Of a DNA stretch of 64,000 nucleotides, positions 39,146-48,307 are shown piece after piece. Made by a program: the position numbers and the translations under genes. This DNA is from an uncultured Collinsella sp. (lineage in GTDB: Bacteria; Actinomycetota; Coriobacteriia; Coriobacteriales; Coriobacteriaceae). The notes beneath the pieces are model-generated. The model saw only the letters and a program-made list of their open reading frames with translations, did no database searches and was not told the origin of the DNA. Positions within the stretch are counted from its first letter, which is position 1. The number at the start of each line of letters is the position of its first letter. The stretch is from the NCBI GenBank assembly GCA_958452935.1, contig CAUDVX010000001.1, positions 137,753-201,752 on the forward strand, in the 5' to 3' direction.

Positions 39146-42100
39146 ATGGCGAACACCCAGAACTATATTAACCACCTGCTGCAGAGCACTGGCATCACGC
39201 CGGCGTGCAGCGAAGAAGAGCGCCTGGCTGCCGAGGATATCGCTCAGATTTTCCGCAACCACGGCTTTGACCCCGAGGTGCAGGAATTTAATGCTCCCGC
39301 GCCCAGCAGGTTGGCGTTTGCCGTTACCGGTATTCTGGCGTTTGCCGGTGCCCTGCTAATGGGCATCGGCGGCGGTATCGGCTTGGTCGGCACCTTGCTG
39401 GCCATTGTCGGTGCCGTGCTCTACGTGCTCGAGCGCACGGGACATCCCGTGGTTTCGCGCCTGGGAAAGACCGGTGTGAGCCAAAATGTCATCGCCTATC
39501 ACAAGGCCTCGGGCCCGCTTGCGTCTCCGCGCAACCGCCCGGTCGTCGTGGTGGCCCACTATGATTCCCCCCGTGCCGAGCTCCTTGCTCGCGAGCCCTA
39601 CGCTCCGTATCGCGCGCTCATCGCCAAGCTCCTGCCTGTCGCCACGATCGCGCCCGCGGCTGTCGCCATCCTGCGTATCCTGCCGCTCCCCGGCGTGCTC
39701 AAGGTGCTGCTGTGGGTTGTCGCGATTTTGGCCTCCCTTGTGGCACTGGCCAATGCCGCCAATATCATCTCCAACCGTTTTGTGCTTCCCTACACGTCTG
39801 GCGCGGTGTGCAACAAGTCCTCTGTTGCCGCTATGCTCGGTGTCATGGACAACGTTGCCCCCTATCAGGGCGAAAACGAGTTCCCCGACGACATTCCGTT
39901 CGATACCTATTTTGGCGAGCAGAAGCGTCGCGCCGAGGAAATGGCGCGCGCGGCGGCCGAGTATGCCGCGGCCCAGCAGCAAAACGACTACGGCAACACC
40001 ATTGAATATGAGGAACCTTCCTACGATGGGGACGAGTTTGGCCAGCCGGTGGCGCCTGTCGACGCACCCGAGCAGGACGAGGCTTTTGATGGACAGATCG
40101 ATGGTTTTGAGGGTGCCTCTGCCGACGAGACGCTGATCGGCGTTATCGCCCCCGAGGCTCAAGATCAGACTGTCCAGGCCGAAGTGTCCACCGGGGAAGA
40201 GTCCACCGCCGAGCCGGCGGAGGAGCCCGCGGAGGAGCCCGCGGTGGTCGAAGTCGCCGAGCCCAAGCTCTATCGCAATGCCGCCGGCAATATCCGCTTT
40301 GGTTCGGATGCCATTCGTGCGCTCGGCATGCTTCCCGAGTCCTGCACGCTCGATTACGAAGAGGGCGAGGAGCCGACGTTTGAGCCGGAGCCTGCTCCCA
40401 TTACGCAGGAGCCTACACCCGCGGCCAATACGGCTGCTGCTCCCGCCGAGCCGGTCGCTGCCCCTGTTGCTGTCGCAGAGCCTGACGCAAAGCCCGCGCT
40501 CGATTCTGCAGCCGGTCTGGATATTCTGGCGCCTGCCGCTCCGGCACAGGTTGAAGACGAGACCGCCGACGAAGACTATGACGAGTATCCGCAGCGCGTG
40601 TCCTATGAGAGTGACACCGATTTCTCGGCCGAGCTTCCCTCGACAACACCCCATGCCGATATCGCTTCCGCGTTCTCCTCGATTGGTGCCAGCGCCTCTA
40701 GCTTCTTTAAGGGCGCCTTTGCGAAGGGCAAGAAGTTCGTCGACGACTTTGAGGAAAAACGCGCCGCTGCCCGCGAGGCCGCCGAGCGGGAGGCCATCGC
40801 CCAGCAGCAGGCCGCCGAGGCCGAGCGCGAGCGTGCGGCACGGGAGTTCGAGCAGAACGAGGCCGAGCAGCCGGAGTCTGTCGATGTCGCCGACGCCACG
40901 ACGTCCTTCGAGGCTCCGCAGCCGACATCCGCTGACGTTGCCGAGGCTACGACGTCCTTTGAGGCGCAGCAGCCGGTCGATGGCACCATGTCATTTGATG
41001 CCACGATGACGTTTGAGAAGCAGGGCACCGCAATTGCCGAGCCCCTTCCCATCTCCGATGATGCCCAGGACGCCGCCGATGATTCGGTTGTCGACGAGGC
41101 CGATTCCGTTGAGGCCGGCGCACCCGAGCAGGCCGAGGCTCCTGCTATGGAGCAGGAGTCCCCTGCGATTGACGAGGCTCCCAAGACGGATGAGTCCAGG
41201 CCTTATTCTACGCAGATCTTTACCATGCCCGCGCCGAGCGACCCCGGTGCCACGGTGGCCAATGTCGCTCCCACGCAGGACGAGACAGTTGACTCCCTCA
41301 TGGCGCAGATTTCGTCTCAGGTGCCTGCGCGCCAGCATATGAATATCCCCGATCCTGCCTCCGCGCCTGCGCCCTCTTCGTCGCCGCTGGCCTCGGTCCC
41401 CGATCCGTCGCTGCCTTCGATGCAACAGGCCAACGTCGCGTCCCGCACGTCGCTGTTCGATCTTCCCGATCCTTCGGCACAGACAAATGATCCCTTTGCG
41501 ACGGCGCAGGGGCCCGAGCCCACATCGGCACCGGTTGCGACCCCCATGCCCATCTCCTCGGGCGCGCAGCCGCTCGAGACCATCTCGGCTCCTGCTTCGA
41601 CGGGCGCCAAGCCGCAGAAGCGTGGCCTGGGTGGCTTGTTCGGTCGCAAAAAGAAGAACGAGCAGGACAGCATGAGCGACTGGCTGGGCGTCGAGGACGA
41701 TTACGATGCCAAGAAGTCTGGCCGCGGCATTGGCTCGTGGGATAACTTCGAGGATGACGACGACGGTTGGAAGGGCGGCGCCACTTCCTCCGATGGTGCT
41801 TCTGCCGAGGATATGCTCTCGGCCGTTGCCTCCATGGGTGACGATGAGCTGCTCGGCCACGATATCTGGTTCGTCGCAACGGGCGCGTCCGATTGCGACG
41901 GCGCCGGCATGAGGGCGTTTTTGGCCTCGCATCGTGACAAGCTCCGCGGTGTGTTCTTCATCAACCTTGAGTCTATCGGTGCCGGCAGGCTTTCGGTGGT
42001 GACGGTCGAGGGCGAGCAGCAGCTGTTTAAGGGCGATCGCCGCATCATGAATCTGGTCAGCAAGGTGTGTAAGTCGTTCCACGTCGATTGCGGTGCGTTC

Positions 42101-42289
42101 GAGATGCCCTATGCAAAAACCGATGCATCCGCAGCGCTCGAGGCGAGCCGTCGCGCCCTTACGATCGCCGGTGTGGACGGCCCGCGCCTTGCCTGCGCTC
42201 GCACCGAGGATGACCTGCCGTACAACGTCAATCCGACCAATATCGCTACGGTGTCCGAGGTCGTGACCGAGGTCATTCGTCGTTCGTAG
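39146..42289 (+). CDS. Giant membrane protein with split, degenerate M28-peptidase-like fold
   Basis: 1047 residues. Residues 1-50 and 100-145 resemble M28 zinc peptidases (EERLAAEDIAQIF; VVVVAHYDSPRAE with His138-x-Asp140). Hydrophobic segments lie at about 56-95 and 157-208. The usual GANDNASG metal motif reads GAVCNKSS, so the bridging Asp is Cys222; after a disordered acidic insert of roughly 240-898 (Ala/Glu/Pro-rich, with repeated ATTSFEA units), the fold resumes (WFVATGASDCDGAGM, INLESIGAG), where the catalytic Glu pair is missing. Probably a catalytically dead scaffold. Start ATG at 39146 after GGAG. A small membrane protein follows. Confidence 0.65.
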   Translation: MANTQNYINHLLQSTGITPACSEEERLAAEDIAQIFRNHGFDPEVQEFNAPAPSRLAFAVTGILAFAGALLMGIGGGIGLVGTLLAIVGAVLYVLERTGHPVVSRLGKTGVSQNVIAYHKASGPLASPRNRPVVVVAHYDSPRAELLAREPYAPYRALIAKLLPVATIAPAAVAILRILPLPGVLKVLLWVVAILASLVALANAANIISNRFVLPYTSGAVCNKSSVAAMLGVMDNVAPYQGENEFPDDIPFDTYFGEQKRRAEEMARAAAEYAAAQQQNDYGNTIEYEEPSYDGDEFGQPVAPVDAPEQDEAFDGQIDGFEGASADETLIGVIAPEAQDQTVQAEVSTGEESTAEPAEEPAEEPAVVEVAEPKLYRNAAGNIRFGSDAIRALGMLPESCTLDYEEGEEPTFEPEPAPITQEPTPAANTAAAPAEPVAAPVAVAEPDAKPALDSAAGLDILAPAAPAQVEDETADEDYDEYPQRVSYESDTDFSAELPSTTPHADIASAFSSIGASASSFFKGAFAKGKKFVDDFEEKRAAAREAAEREAIAQQQAAEAERERAAREFEQNEAEQPESVDVADATTSFEAPQPTSADVAEATTSFEAQQPVDGTMSFDATMTFEKQGTAIAEPLPISDDAQDAADDSVVDEADSVEAGAPEQAEAPAMEQESPAIDEAPKTDESRPYSTQIFTMPAPSDPGATVANVAPTQDETVDSLMAQISSQVPARQHMNIPDPASAPAPSSSPLASVPDPSLPSMQQANVASRTSLFDLPDPSAQTNDPFATAQGPEPTSAPVATPMPISSGAQPLETISAPASTGAKPQKRGLGGLFGRKKKNEQDSMSDWLGVEDDYDAKKSGRGIGSWDNFEDDDDGWKGGATSSDGASAEDMLSAVASMGDDELLGHDIWFVATGASDCDGAGMRAFLASHRDKLRGVFFINLESIGAGRLSVVTVEGEQQLFKGDRRIMNLVSKVCKSFHVDCGAFEMPYAKTDASAALEASRRALTIAGVDGPRLACARTEDDLPYNVNPTNIATVSEVVTEVIRRS

Positions 42290-42311
42290 ACAGACCCGCT
42301 AAGGAGTCAGC

Positions 42312-42530
42312 GTGTTTTCGTATATCAAGCGCCATTGGCCCATCTATCTGATTTTGACCCTGATCGCTGTCGCATTGGGTTTTGGGGCCGCGTATGTCGT
42401 TGGCGTTAAGGGCTCGACGCCCGAGACAACAATGAACGAAGAGGTGGAGCAAGAGCAAAGTTTGGGTGCTGACGGTATTTCCGAGTCCGATCAGGCGGCC
42501 ATCGATGGCGGTTCGTCATCTGCTGAATAG
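42312..42530 (+). CDS. Small single-pass membrane protein
   Basis: 72 residues: a hydrophobic helix (WPIYLILTLIAVALGFGAAYVV) then an acidic Ser/Glu tail. GTG start at 42312 after AAGGAG, 22 nt after the M28-like gene and before a shared terminator, so it is probably its co-transcribed partner. Function unknown. Confidence 0.65.
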   Translation: MFSYIKRHWPIYLILTLIAVALGFGAAYVVGVKGSTPETTMNEEVEQEQSLGADGISESDQAAIDGGSSSAE

Positions 42531-42553
42531 CCGATTCATCGTTTATGCCCAAG

Positions 42554-42588
42554 GCGGGCGAGCCGGGAGACTGGCTCGCCCGCTTTTT
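42554..42588. terminator. Terminator between convergent genes
   Basis: Perfect 11-bp stem GCGGGCGAGCC/GGCTCGCCCGC and five T; serves the M28-like pair and possibly the opposing surface protein gene. Confidence 0.87.
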
Positions 42589-42595
42589 CGTCGTG

Positions 42596-45500
42596 CTAGC
42601 GCCTCTTTGTGGCTGACCTAAGGCGAGCGAACCATATGGCTGCCGTGCCCGAGGTCAGGAGTGCGGTGATGCATGCGGCGACAGGAACAGATCCCGTTGC
42701 CGGCAGGTTCTGAGGCAGGGTGCATCGTTGGATGACGCGGTCCTCATCATGCGCCTCGAGTTTATCGCCACCGCCGTTGCGGCAAAGATCGACGCGCGCG
42801 CTGTTGGCAAGTGCGGTTTGGGGCGTATAGGACGACGTTGCCTGCATATGCACGACTGCGCCTCGGGCATCCGAGTTAAGGACCGCCTTGGCATCGTCAA
42901 GATCGTCGTGTTTGTCTTTAAGGTCATCCCGGGTCCAAGAACCCGCCTCGCTTCTGGTTGTAAAGTCGGCGGCTACCGCACCGTATTCAAAACGGATGCC
43001 CGTGATGACGGCGTCGTCTGTAAGATCAAGCTCTTTCGTATCGAGCGTGACGGACTTGTCCGTCGGGATATCTGCTTTCCATAGGTGCCACCCGTCGTAA
43101 TCGACGAGACGCACATCGTCGCCCAGCAGCTTTGCAGCCTCTTCCGTTTCGAGCCAAGGATTGTGGCGCCCGTCGTCAAGCGTTGCATTGACCTGCCTGC
43201 CCGTATCGCTTGTTCCTGCCGGAGACGTTCGATACCACACGTTGCACAGCCCGTTTAGATCACCGACCGCAATGGGGGTTTCAACGGCAACGAGTTTCGC
43301 TGCACCATCTTTGACGCACTCAAGGTCGTCGGTGATGGTTAACTCGTCGACCCAGGTGCTCGACTCATTTTTGGCGTCGATGGTATAGGAGAAGGCGCCT
43401 TGCGTATTGGCCCGTGCTTTGGCTCGGTTTTTTCCGTCGCCGTTGGCAACGAGTTTGCTTACGACTGGCTGTGCAATCTCTTGGCGCTTATCGACGCTTC
43501 CCCTGATCTCGATGGGGGTATCCTTCATGGCTACGGATTGAACTTCTCCCGTGGCTTTTACTTCAAACGTTATCTCCTCGGCGAGGTCGTAGGTACGCGG
43601 AGACATCGTTTCGCGCAGGGTGTAGGTGCCGGGCGAAAGGTGCTCAATGTGGTGCGGTTTGCCGGATGAAGTCCAAGAATCGATTTCGTTGCCATTGGAG
43701 TCGCAGAGGACAAGCTCGGCGCCTGTCACTTCCTGACCTCCGCACGCGTCGACTTTGGAGACATCGATCTTGGTGTAGTCGTTGGAAACGTCAAGGTGCA
43801 CTTCGATCACGGGCGTTTGCTGGTCAGCGTACGACAACTTCACAGTATGTGGGGTCGGGTTGAGCAGATAACCTTCGGGCGCTTGTGTCTCGACGACCTC
43901 GTAGGTGGCGGTACCGCATCCCAGCGAAAGATGGTCGACTCGCGCATGCCCCCGTTCGTCGGTTGTAACGGTGGCGACGGTTTCGCCATCCAGGGCGACG
44001 ATGCTGTCGTCGGTTCGCACGATGTCGCCGTCAGCGCGGATGTCAAACGTGGCTCCAGCGAGGGCGCGCCCATCTACAGTATCCGTCTTAATGATTTCGA
44101 TGCTTCCGGTTGCGGCGTCGTCATAGAACGAGACGACGGCGACCGGTGTCAGATTTCTGTCGGCTGGAATCGTTATCTCCAGGTCTTCTCCGCGCAGATA
44201 CGGTTCCTTGGCCGATGCCTCGTGCACGTAGTATGTTCCGGGATGAAGTGATTCGGGCAGCGTGACGGCGCCGGTTGTATCGGTTGTGAAGGTATTCATT
44301 ACATTGTGGGCCGGATACCAACATGTTTGCGAGACGGGCTCGTGGTGGCTATCGAGCAGCTGGAACGTAAAGCCGGCAAGTGGTACGGTGCCGCCGGTCT
44401 GAGCATCGCGCTTTACGATTTGAAGGTGTGTCGATAAGGCATGGTTGTCAACGATGTACTGAAGCTCGGCGCCGTCTGCGGTCTGCTCTGCTGTGATGGT
44501 CCATTCTCCTGCTTGCTTAAATCCTTCAGGGACCGTTTCTGCAACCTCGCGAACGGTGTAGCCCGCGCGGTCGTAGGGAATGGCACCGTGAGCGCCGGCG
44601 GGTCGCTTGCCTACGCCAAACCATGCTTCGGGCTGGTCTTTGGTGGAGGCAAAGCCATAAACGTTTGTGGTCAACGTGCCGACGACTTGTTGGGAGCTAT
44701 TGCTGACAACTTCAAAGACGACGCCTTCCGCCGGCTGCTCAAGGCCGGACTCATCGCTATCGCCATGGTCCTTAAACTTCGAGATTTCAAGGTCAAAGGC
44801 GATGGGGATGTTGGGGATACGGCTTTCGAGCTCAACGATGCCCGTATCTCCGAGCTGCTCGGCACCGACGGTGTAGCTCCAGCTGTCGTTTGAAATCAGG
44901 TAGCCCTCGGGCGCTTTCGATTCGTAGATGGTAAAGGTGCCCAGAGGAACGTCATTGAGGATCGCCCGTCCGTTTTCGTCGGTCGTAAGGGTGCGAGTCC
45001 AGCCGGGAGTTGATTGCGAGACGCAGGTGAATTCAGCGCCCGCAAGCGACGCTCCAACCTGGGCGCCGGCATCCGGGGCGGCATCGATTTTTACAATACG
45101 CAAAGTGATGGTGCCGGGCTGCTCGCTAATAGTGACATGTTCGCCGCTGTTTTGTGTGGTGAAGGCTATTCGGTCGCTTCGAGGGATATAGCCTGCCGGG
45201 GCTTTGGTTTCGACCAGGTAATATGCCGTATTGGGCAAAAGTGTTGCTTGTGCACGCCCGTTTTCGTCCATCTGGATAGTGCCGACACGTGCATCGCCCG
45301 CACTTTCAAAGATATCGAAGGTTGCGCCACCGAGTCTGTAGGTGTCGTTGCCGGCGGTGATGCCAGCCTGGGACGATTGTTTTTGGAAAGATACGGAGAC
45401 GGCGGGCAGAACATAGAGCATGTCCTGGTGTCGACCCTCGCCCGAGACCGGGCCGTGATAACGCCTGGCTCGATGTGGGGCTGCCTTAATGGATCCGGAC

Positions 45501-46027
45501 TTGGCGCTGTCGTAGAGCCAACGTGCAGCCGCTACGGCCTCGGCGTTTTCGTAAAACCTACCGCTCCTGGCAACTCCCTTGCTGTTTGTATACGAATAGG
45601 TGCCGTCGGGGTGCGTGGTTCCGTTGAGCATCCACACGGCAATCTGGGTGGCGGCGCGGGCGAGATCGGGCGACAGATTGTGGCCGCCAAAGGATGTACT
45701 GGAGGGGTATCCGTGACAGACGATGGCGGCAAATTCGTCATCGAGCCATGTCCAGCCCTGGTTATATGTGCGCCATGGCCCTCCCGGCTTGCTGGGGCCG
45801 GGGCAGTCTTGATTCATACAGTACGAAATCGATGTGTCCTGTGCCTCGTATTTACCGACACCGAAGGGGCCGCAACCGTCGCTTATGGTGCGGAAATTAA
45901 GGGCGGCACTCCCGTCGACGGCGAATGCGGCCCCCGGGGTCAGAGAGCCGATCAGAAAAAAGAGGAGCAGGAGCAGCGGACCTGTTGCGATTGCGCTGTG
46001 GACAGAGTGCGTGGGTGCGTTGGACAT
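42596..46027 (-). CDS. Sortase-anchored surface protein with thioester and Cna_B/SpaA domains
   Basis: 1143-residue cell-wall protein. Signal peptide 1-36 (LLLLLFFLIGSLTPGAAFA). Residues 45-190 form a thioester domain: Cys70 (YCMNQ) and Gln128 in the TQIAVW motif, able to form an internal thioester that couples to host proteins. Six SpaA/Cna_B-type isopeptide modules follow from about 205 to 845, each ending near YxxxETKAPxGY-like motifs (YLVETKAPAGY, YESKAPEGY, YEVVETQAPEGY). Then a further domain of about 220 residues and the sorting signal LPATG (about 1108), hydrophobic helix and basic tail. ATG follows AAGGAG. No sortase in the window. Likely an adhesin. Confidence 0.88.
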   Translation of the reverse strand: MSNAPTHSVHSAIATGPLLLLLFFLIGSLTPGAAFAVDGSAALNFRTISDGCGPFGVGKYEAQDTSISYCMNQDCPGPSKPGGPWRTYNQGWTWLDDEFAAIVCHGYPSSTSFGGHNLSPDLARAATQIAVWMLNGTTHPDGTYSYTNSKGVARSGRFYENAEAVAAARWLYDSAKSGSIKAAPHRARRYHGPVSGEGRHQDMLYVLPAVSVSFQKQSSQAGITAGNDTYRLGGATFDIFESAGDARVGTIQMDENGRAQATLLPNTAYYLVETKAPAGYIPRSDRIAFTTQNSGEHVTISEQPGTITLRIVKIDAAPDAGAQVGASLAGAEFTCVSQSTPGWTRTLTTDENGRAILNDVPLGTFTIYESKAPEGYLISNDSWSYTVGAEQLGDTGIVELESRIPNIPIAFDLEISKFKDHGDSDESGLEQPAEGVVFEVVSNSSQQVVGTLTTNVYGFASTKDQPEAWFGVGKRPAGAHGAIPYDRAGYTVREVAETVPEGFKQAGEWTITAEQTADGAELQYIVDNHALSTHLQIVKRDAQTGGTVPLAGFTFQLLDSHHEPVSQTCWYPAHNVMNTFTTDTTGAVTLPESLHPGTYYVHEASAKEPYLRGEDLEITIPADRNLTPVAVVSFYDDAATGSIEIIKTDTVDGRALAGATFDIRADGDIVRTDDSIVALDGETVATVTTDERGHARVDHLSLGCGTATYEVVETQAPEGYLLNPTPHTVKLSYADQQTPVIEVHLDVSNDYTKIDVSKVDACGGQEVTGAELVLCDSNGNEIDSWTSSGKPHHIEHLSPGTYTLRETMSPRTYDLAEEITFEVKATGEVQSVAMKDTPIEIRGSVDKRQEIAQPVVSKLVANGDGKNRAKARANTQGAFSYTIDAKNESSTWVDELTITDDLECVKDGAAKLVAVETPIAVGDLNGLCNVWYRTSPAGTSDTGRQVNATLDDGRHNPWLETEEAAKLLGDDVRLVDYDGWHLWKADIPTDKSVTLDTKELDLTDDAVITGIRFEYGAVAADFTTRSEAGSWTRDDLKDKHDDLDDAKAVLNSDARGAVVHMQATSSYTPQTALANSARVDLCRNGGGDKLEAHDEDRVIQRCTLPQNLPATGSVPVAACITALLTSGTAAIWFARLRSATKRR

Positions 46028-46195
46028 GGCTGCTCCTTATCCCTCGTGCGCCGCACGGGGAGGCCGCGGCGCTTGGGATGAGGCTACCGCCATGGTTCAT
46101 GCGGGTAAGTACCAGAAGCTGACCAAAAGCTTGCCCGATTTCTGACAAATCGAGCTCAAATACAACAATCAGATAAAAGCGCAGGTAGAAATAAA

Positions 46196-46220
46196 TGAAA
46201 AAGGACCCCCACGGGTCCTT
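46196..46220 (-). terminator. Second terminator downstream of the aldolase operon
   Basis: Eight-bp stem AAGGACCC/GGGTCCTT then a T-run read leftward; lies behind the stronger hairpin at 46281-46321. Confidence 0.6.
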
Positions 46221-46269
46221 GTCTCCATATATTTATGAACTTATGGAAATAAATTCATATATTAAACAA

Positions 46270-46321
46270 GAAAAAAGATATTTGGATCGATGTGAAGACG
46301 GTAATCTCACATCGATCCAAA
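46270..46321 (-). terminator. Main terminator of the sugar-acid operon
   Basis: Perfect 15-bp arms (46281-46295 and 46307-46321, loop 11 nt); read leftward it is followed by TATCTTTTTTCTTG. The AT-rich DNA from 46223 to 46270 holds no gene I can support, and 46028-46195 is the leader of the surface protein gene. Confidence 0.85.
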
Positions 46322-46328
46322 TACAAGT

Positions 46329-47207
46329 CTATGACAGGAGCTGTTCGATTGTTGCCTTTTGGTCATCGCTGGCCTGTATGGCGGGATCAAAGATCGCGGT
46401 CGAGATTGGAAGACCCTTTATATTGACCGCTACTTTGATGGCAGAAATAAACAGATCGCAGGCGTCGTAGACGGCCATGAGCGACGAGATGCGCTTGGCG
46501 CACTCGATGGCGGTCGCGAAGTCGCCTGCCTGGTAGGCGCCGTGCAGCCTCACAAAGAGCTCGGGCTCCACGTTGGTGAGGCCACACAGAACGCCGTTGC
46601 CGCCGCTCGCGCGGTTGACCAGGTAGTACTCGTCGAAGCCGGAAAGGACCGAGAACTCGGGGTTGACCTTGCGGACGGCGCGGATGACCTTGCGCGTGTG
46701 ACTGATGGTGTCGACCGTGTCCTTGATGCCGCAGATATTCGGATGGGCGGCGGCGAGCCTGGCCACGAGCTCGGGCGACAGGTCGGTGCCGGTGCGCGCC
46801 GGAAAGTTGTATAGCACGACGGGCAGGTTGGTGGTGTCTGCGATGCCACCAAAGTACTTTTCGGCAGCGTCGTCGGTGGGCCCGAAGTAGTACGGCGAGA
46901 CCGCCAGAACTGCGTCGGCACCGGCCTTCTGGGCATAGCGCGTGAGTTCGAGGACGTTGTCGTAGGTGGTGTCACCCACGCCGACGAAGACCTTCATGCG
47001 GCCGGCGACCCGCTCGACGGCAAAGCCGATGACCGACTTCTTGTCCTCGAGGCTCACGCTGTAGAACTCGCCGATGCTGCCAAACAGCAGCACGCCGTTG
47101 ATGCCCGCGTCGGCCAGGTGGTCCAGGTGCCTGCCCCACAGCTCGTAATCGATCTTTCCATCATCGTCGGTGATGGTGATGGAGGGGCAGAAGACTCCCT
47201 CAAACAT
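46329..47207 (-). CDS. DapA-family aldolase/dehydratase
   Basis: 292-residue TIM-barrel class I lyase of the dihydrodipicolinate synthase superfamily. Schiff-base Lys is in GIKDTVD; the general-base Tyr is in LYNFPARTG; the N-terminal GSIGEFYSVS corresponds to the carboxylate-binding GTTGE. With a UxaA-type dehydratase upstream, a 2-keto-3-deoxy-sugar acid aldolase is more likely than lysine synthesis. Fourth and last gene of the minus-strand operon; the terminator follows at once. Confidence 0.85.
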   Translation of the reverse strand: MFEGVFCPSITITDDDGKIDYELWGRHLDHLADAGINGVLLFGSIGEFYSVSLEDKKSVIGFAVERVAGRMKVFVGVGDTTYDNVLELTRYAQKAGADAVLAVSPYYFGPTDDAAEKYFGGIADTTNLPVVLYNFPARTGTDLSPELVARLAAAHPNICGIKDTVDTISHTRKVIRAVRKVNPEFSVLSGFDEYYLVNRASGGNGVLCGLTNVEPELFVRLHGAYQAGDFATAIECAKRISSLMAVYDACDLFISAIKVAVNIKGLPISTAIFDPAIQASDDQKATIEQLLS

Positions 47208-47264
47208 GTGTCACTCGCTTTCCGGGGTCACACCCCCACGAATCCCTGCACTGCCGAGAAGGAC

Positions 47265-48176
47265 CTAGAGGTAGTAGGCCTTGACGGCGTTATCGTAGAA
47301 GACACCCTGCTTCTCGGCGTCGGTGAAGACGTCGGAGTCCTCGATGAAGCTATAGAGGTCCTTGTAGTCGAACTTGGTGAGGACACAGGGGGAGTCGGTG
47401 CCCCAGATGATCTTGTCGGCGCCCAGGACGTCCTTCGCCATCGCGATGTACTCGAGCGCGGTGGGATACGGGTAGGCCTCGGGAGCGACGTTCCAGGGCA
47501 GCGCGGAGAGATCGACCCAGACGTTATCGTGGGCGAGGTACGGAAGCGCGCACTTGAGGACGTCGCCGTCCTCAAGGGACGGGGCGAGCAGGTGGCAGAC
47601 GACAATGTGCAGGCCGGGGTACTTCTTGGCCAGGCGATATACGGCCTCGGGCTGGCAGCTGGACTGGTTGGGGCTGCCGATGTCGAGCACCAGAGTGGCA
47701 TCCTCGACCTGGGCGATCCTGTCGATGAGGACCGTCATCTCGGGGCCGTCGACCGCGAAATCGCGGTGGTAGCCGGAAAGGCCACCACCCACAGAGACCT
47801 CGAACTTGAAGACGTGGGCGTGCAGATCGTTGATGAAGTGCTCGAGGATCTGCTGGGCGCAGCGGCAGAAGGGGTCGAGCATGACCGCGGCTTTGAAGCG
47901 GTCAGGGTACTTCTCGGCGCATTCCATGGCGTACTCGTTCTGCAGGCCGTACAGGACGCCCTGCAGCAGGATGGCCTTCTCGACGTCGTTTTCGTCCATG
48001 ACGTCCATGAAGGTCTCAACGAGGTACTCCTTGTCTCCCTTGCCCTCGGGGATGATACGGAACTCTTCGCCGGTGGCCCAGCGACAGTTGCCGTTGCCCA
48101 GGGGGCGCAGCTCTCCGGCCTTGCCCATGGAGCCGATGTGGTCAAAGACGTGGGCGTGTGCGTCGATCTTCTTCAT
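47265..48176 (-). CDS. Amidohydrolase-2 family protein, possible lactonase
   Basis: 303-residue metal-dependent hydrolase: N-terminal metal motif DAHAHV, a mid-barrel His in IVVCHLLAP, and a C-terminal Asp in IIWGTDSPCV. Members act as lactonases (4-sulfolactonase, fuconolactonase, pyrone dicarboxylate lactonase) or decarboxylases. Next to a dehydratase and an aldolase, a sugar-lactone substrate is the best guess. ATG follows AAGGAG. The 130-nt gap before it shows no terminator. Confidence 0.82.
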   Translation of the reverse strand: MKKIDAHAHVFDHIGSMGKAGELRPLGNGNCRWATGEEFRIIPEGKGDKEYLVETFMDVMDENDVEKAILLQGVLYGLQNEYAMECAEKYPDRFKAAVMLDPFCRCAQQILEHFINDLHAHVFKFEVSVGGGLSGYHRDFAVDGPEMTVLIDRIAQVEDATLVLDIGSPNQSSCQPEAVYRLAKKYPGLHIVVCHLLAPSLEDGDVLKCALPYLAHDNVWVDLSALPWNVAPEAYPYPTALEYIAMAKDVLGADKIIWGTDSPCVLTKFDYKDLYSFIEDSDVFTDAEKQGVFYDNAVKAYYL

Positions 48177-48307
48177 TTTGTTCTCCTTACGTCAAACAAT
48201 GTCTAATGGATATATGGTCAGTGACGGATACGCTTTGCTGCCAGGTGGGCACCACCTCCAGTCGAACCCGCAGGCGCGGGACATAGAGTGGCCTTGCAAT
48301 CCGGACG

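Noticed and set aside
46195..46470. Small rightward open frame beginning MKKDPHG
   Set aside because: Starts in a terminator hairpin and runs antisense into the aldolase gene.
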